A DNA stretch of 56,559 nt from CAZAKO01 sp964546145 (GTDB lineage Bacteria; Fidelibacterota; UBA2242): the NCBI GenBank assembly GCA_964546145.1, contig CAZJIU010000006.1:1-56559 (forward strand), given 5' to 3'. The translations under genes were made by a program, and so were the position numbers. Positions 53,264 to 56,559 of this stretch are shown here, piece after piece. The notes under the pieces were generated by a model. It searched no databases and had not been told where the DNA came from. It saw only the letters and a list, made by a program, of their open reading frames with translations. Positions within the stretch are counted from its first letter, which is position 1. Each line of letters starts with the position of its first letter.

Positions 53264-55075
53264 ATGAATTTTATATATTATCCCAAATTTATCGCTATCC
53301 TGATTTTGATTAACGGACTTTTATTGAGCAAAGAATATAAGGGTGCCGAACTTCGGACAATATCCGAGTATCGCTATGGGCGATTCGAGGTAAATTATAA
53401 AGCTTCTCATGGATCAGGTCAGACCTCGACCTTTTTTACCTATCATGAACTTGGTGCTGATGGTATTCAGGAGTGGAATGAGCTGGATATTGAAATCCTT
53501 GGTCGCTATCATGATGACGTCCAGTTTAATGTGATAACTCCCGGTCAGGTCAATCATGTTCATCATCAATGGGTCGGGTTTGATCCGTCAGTGGATTTTC
53601 ACACTTATGCAATTGAGTGGACTCCTGATTATGTTGCTTGGTTTGTGGATAACATTGAAGTTCACCGCCAGGTTGGCGAGCATATCACGACGCTCAATAA
53701 ATCACAGAAGATTATGATGAATATCTGGCCGCCAGAATATACCGGTTGGGTGGGAAGTCTGGATAATCGCCAGCTGCCTTTTTTTGCTTATTATGACTGG
53801 GTGAGTTACGCTGCTTATACTCCCGATGCAGGCAATGTCGGGACTGATAACAATTTTAGCCTGCTATGGCGCGACGACTTCGATGATTGGAACCAGTCTC
53901 GCTGGCAAAAAGCCACTCATACCTGGGATGGCAATAACTGTGATTTTATTGCGGATAATTGTGTTTTTCAGGATGGTTTGGTGATTTTGTGTTTGACTGC
54001 CGAAAACCAGGTCGGACACGTTGATAAAAATGCTTCTTTCGTAGTATGGGCACGGTATGAATCTGGGATAGTCACAGTTATGTTTTCCGAAGAGATTACT
54101 CAGGCAAGCGCTGAAAATACCGCTAATTACAATATCAGTGGTGCTGTCATTAACACAGCAGTTTTGCATCCTGATCGGCGCTCGGCAAAATTGAATGCCA
54201 GTGGTATTGATGAAAAGCAAAATTACAAGTTAGTATCTATGGGAATTAAGGATTGTGCAGATCCTGCAAACACTCTTTTAGCGCAAGTGATTGACATTCA
54301 AATGCCACCGGTCTGGAATTATCCTTTGAAAATCAATGTTGGTGGCAGTGCAACTAATGGTTGGCTTGAAGATCAGGAATGGGCTAACGATCGAAATTAC
54401 GGGCAAATTGGGGGTACAAAAGGACAGTCTCCGGGGCAGGCAATAGCCGGAACTGAGGATGATATTATTTATCAGACCGAGCAGTATGGATTGGTCAAAT
54501 ATCAAGTCCGACTTCCTTCAGGAAAATACAATGTCACGCTAATGATGTCTGAAAATTACTTTCAAGAAAGTGGAAAACGAATTTTTGATGTCAATCTCGA
54601 AGGAGATTATATTGCCCAAAATTTGGATTTATTCAATGAGGTTGGAAATCATACGGCTTATACAAATGAAGCCACGAATATTTCGATAAGCGATGGCATC
54701 CTAGACATCCATTTAGGTGCTAATCGGGATAACGCCCTATTGAATGGGCTGATCATCAATCAGGTCCAAAGTGATTTGGATTTTAATGATTCAATAATGA
54801 ACAAATCATTCAAATTAGGTCAGAATTATCCTAATCCCTTCAATTCAAGTACAGCGATTGCTTATCAGTTAGCCGAGTCGGCAGTTGTTTCAATAACTAT
54901 TTTTAATCTATTAGGCTCGCAGATAGCTTCCTTGATAAATCAAAAGCAAACTGAAGGTTACCATGTAGTTAAATGGGAAACCACGGTTCCGAGTGGAATT
55001 TATTTTTATCAAATCAATGCAAGATCGGATCAGACTGTTTATTATGATATGAAGAAAATGGTTTTAATGAAATAA
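53264..55075 (+). CDS. GH16 lichenase-like endo-beta-glucanase, circularly permuted, with malectin domain and sorting tail
   Basis: 603 residues. Signal peptide 1-22. The GH16 domain (25-250) has catalytic residues Glu73, Asp75 and Glu77 (WNELDIEILG). The part normally at the N-terminus of Bacillus lichenases, the DDF...W...NNC...DGLVILCLT strands (about 197-246), comes after the catalytic part, and the protein begins with GAELRTISEYRYGRFEV, normally internal. The same order is known from Fibrobacter succinogenes 1,3-1,4-beta-glucanase. An Ig-like domain (about 258-345), a malectin-like domain (about 353-503; KINVGG, FFDVNLEG-type IFDVNLEG) and a tail with QNYPNPFNSST follow. Predicted secreted mixed-linkage glucanase; starts 8 bases after the lipoprotein gene. 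Confidence 0.9.
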   Translation: MNFIYYPKFIAILILINGLLLSKEYKGAELRTISEYRYGRFEVNYKASHGSGQTSTFFTYHELGADGIQEWNELDIEILGRYHDDVQFNVITPGQVNHVHHQWVGFDPSVDFHTYAIEWTPDYVAWFVDNIEVHRQVGEHITTLNKSQKIMMNIWPPEYTGWVGSLDNRQLPFFAYYDWVSYAAYTPDAGNVGTDNNFSLLWRDDFDDWNQSRWQKATHTWDGNNCDFIADNCVFQDGLVILCLTAENQVGHVDKNASFVVWARYESGIVTVMFSEEITQASAENTANYNISGAVINTAVLHPDRRSAKLNASGIDEKQNYKLVSMGIKDCADPANTLLAQVIDIQMPPVWNYPLKINVGGSATNGWLEDQEWANDRNYGQIGGTKGQSPGQAIAGTEDDIIYQTEQYGLVKYQVRLPSGKYNVTLMMSENYFQESGKRIFDVNLEGDYIAQNLDLFNEVGNHTAYTNEATNISISDGILDIHLGANRDNALLNGLIINQVQSDLDFNDSIMNKSFKLGQNYPNPFNSSTAIAYQLAESAVVSITIFNLLGSQIASLINQKQTEGYHVVKWETTVPSGIYFYQINARSDQTVYYDMKKMVLMK

Positions 55076-55095
55076 ACACTAAAGAAGAGGATCAG

Positions 55096-56559
55096 ATGAA
55101 GTCATTTACTCGAATTGTTTTTGTAGCTGGATTTTTATCAACCCTACTCATGGGACAATGGACAATTGATCCCCAAATTGAAGCCAAGATTGATGAATTG
55201 TTAGCAAAAATGACCTTTGCGGAGAAAGTTGGGCAGATGACTCAGCTTAGCGGGATTAATGAGAGATATGAAGAGATGATCCGTAAAGGTGAGATTGGAT
55301 CGCTGCTTAATGTAGTCGGAGCCAAGGAAACCAACCGGATTCAAAAGATTGCCGTAACCGAATCGCGTTTGGGAATTCCGCTAATTTTCGGACTTGATGT
55401 AATTCACGGTTATCGAACGATTTTCCCGATACCATTGGCCTCATCTGCAAGCTGGGATACTGCTTTGATCCGCAAGACATCTGTGATTGCGGCGAAAGAG
55501 GCAGGATCAGAGGGAATTCGTTGGAGTTTTGCGCCGATGGTGGATATTGCTCGTGACCCGCGCTGGGGACGAATTGCCGAAGGTGCCGGTGAAGATCCTT
55601 TCTTAGGTTCGGCAATTTCAAGGGCTCAGGTACTTGGTTTCCAAGGCAAAAATCTATCTGATCCCTTAACCCTGATGGCTTGCGCAAAACATTACGTAGC
55701 CTATGGTGCGGCTGAAGGAGGTCGGGATTATAATACGGCTGATATGTCAGAACGCACCTTACGCGAAATCTATTTGCCACCTTTCGAAGCAGCCGTTAGA
55801 GCAGGAGCCGGTTCGGTGATGAGTGCCTTTAATGAAATCAGCGGTATCCCGGCATCGGCTAATAAATTCACTCTCCGTGATATTCTAAAAGGGGAATGGA
55901 ACTTCAACGGATTAGTAGTCAGTGATTGGAACTCGATTGCCGAAGTAATCCAGCATGGGATCGCTGCAGATAAATTGGATGCAGCCGTAAAAAGCCTTAT
56001 CGCCGGTGTTGATATGGATATGCAAGGTAGCTGCTATATTCCGGCACTTGAACCCCTTGTTACAAATGGCACACTCTCAATTGATTTAATCAATGATGCC
56101 GCGCGTCGGATTTTGCGCCTGAAATTTATGCTGGGTTTGTTTGAGCATCCATACGTTGATGAAGAATTGCATAAAGAAATTATCTTGAATTCCGAACATA
56201 TTCAAACTGCTCTGGAACTGGCGCGAGAGTCTATCGTTCTTTTAAAAAATGAAAAAAATATCCTTCCTTTAGATCGGAAAAAAATCAAGAGAATTGCATT
56301 AATCGGTCCCCTTGCCGACGATCAGCAGTCACTCCTCGGTTGCTGGCAATGTATGGGCAGAAAAGAGGACGTCGTTTCTATTCACGACGGATTGAAAAAT
56401 CGTCTAGGCGGTGATGTAGTTATTGATTATGCTAAAGGTTGTGAAATTAATAGTGATAATAAGGGAGGTTTCAAAAAAGCACTGCAAGCAGCTCGTCAGG
56501 CTGATGTTGTTATTATGGCTGTGGGTGAACATGCGTATATGAGTGGTGAAGGTCATTCA
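55096..56559 (+). CDS. GH3 beta-glucosidase, BglX type (cut by window end)
   Basis: At least 488 residues; no stop before the window ends. Signal peptide 1-20 (IVFVAGFLSTLLMGQ). GH3 N-terminal barrel: LLAKMTFAEKVGQMTQL, FGLDVIHGYRTIFP, DPRWGRIAEGAGEDP, AKHYVAYGAAEGGRDY, nucleophile Asp277 in LVVSDWNSI. The second domain begins ESIVLLKNEKNILPL; the acid/base region is only partly included. It would release glucose from oligosaccharides made by the upstream glucanase, in the periplasm or outside. GAAGAGG precedes the ATG. Confidence 0.92.
   Translation, partial: MKSFTRIVFVAGFLSTLLMGQWTIDPQIEAKIDELLAKMTFAEKVGQMTQLSGINERYEEMIRKGEIGSLLNVVGAKETNRIQKIAVTESRLGIPLIFGLDVIHGYRTIFPIPLASSASWDTALIRKTSVIAAKEAGSEGIRWSFAPMVDIARDPRWGRIAEGAGEDPFLGSAISRAQVLGFQGKNLSDPLTLMACAKHYVAYGAAEGGRDYNTADMSERTLREIYLPPFEAAVRAGAGSVMSAFNEISGIPASANKFTLRDILKGEWNFNGLVVSDWNSIAEVIQHGIAADKLDAAVKSLIAGVDMDMQGSCYIPALEPLVTNGTLSIDLINDAARRILRLKFMLGLFEHPYVDEELHKEIILNSEHIQTALELARESIVLLKNEKNILPLDRKKIKRIALIGPLADDQQSLLGCWQCMGRKEDVVSIHDGLKNRLGGDVVIDYAKGCEINSDNKGGFKKALQAARQADVVIMAVGEHAYMSGEGHS

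Overview
The window looks like part of a metagenome-assembled scaffold (two gaps of exactly 100 N) from an uncultivated bacterium of the FCB group, of the KSB1/Calditrichota/Marinimicrobia kind. The reasons are C-terminal sorting tails of the QNFPNPFNP type on secreted proteins, TonB-dependent receptors with an N-terminal carboxypeptidase-regulatory-like domain, a PorV/UPF0164-like barrel, moderate GC, and dense same-strand operons. The phylum is inferred from gene style and is not proven.

Region 1 (1-6384) is an SOS/translesion cassette: lexA with its own promoter and a double operator, a GxxExxY protein, an ImuB-like Y-family polymerase lacking its catalytic acids, a DnaE2-type polymerase III alpha subunit, and an HMCES/YedK (SRAP) abasic-site protein. 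Every junction in the cassette carries a copy of one palindromic CACGGAG/CTCCGTG repeat family, and one copy supplies the last codons and stop of the imuB-like gene. A nucleotide-sugar dehydrogenase (6514-8148) follows.

Region 2 (8313-33965) is a hydrogen-metabolism island. It opens with hypF-C-D-E-A-B (hypF and hypB interrupted by assembly gaps). A signalling block follows (lone REC, tandem-ACT protein, PAS histidine kinase with NarL-type regulator, a decayed rhodanese-like remnant, second lone REC). A long operon (17432-29618) then encodes a group 4 [NiFe]-hydrogenase with both NiFe-binding CxxC pairs, a nearly complete Mrp-type Na+/H+ antiporter module (MrpA in two pieces plus B-G), a sulfhydrogenase-like beta/gamma diaphorase module, ferredoxin-type subunits and a HycI-type maturation protease. 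The island ends with a membrane histidine kinase, NikR with a dyad operator, a TonB-dependent receptor and a methyltransferase, a plausible nickel-supply unit. The simplest reading is a membrane complex linking ferredoxin and/or NAD(P)H, H2 and an ion gradient.

Region 3 (34072-36905) holds an unknown membrane protein, an unknown exported protein, a lipoprotein-type protein-isoaspartate methyltransferase and a YqiA-like esterase.

Region 4 (37054-56559) looks like a beta-glucan utilisation locus without a SusD. A membrane-anchored solute-binding protein with no ABC transporter, an unorthodox sensor kinase and a sigma54-dependent regulator form an apparent sensing operon. After it come a secreted CBM9-type multidomain protein behind a possible sigma54 promoter, then an operon of TonB-dependent receptor, 1168-residue secreted protein, PorV-like barrel, SurA-like lipoprotein, a GH16 lichenase-like enzyme with a Fibrobacter-like circular permutation plus malectin domain and sorting tail, and a GH3 beta-glucosidase cut by the window end. 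Proposed flow: sense glucan fragments outside the cytoplasm, activate transcription through sigma54, cleave mixed-linkage glucan at the surface, import oligosaccharides, finish with GH3. Fermentation H2 metabolism through Region 2 would fit, but that link is inference.
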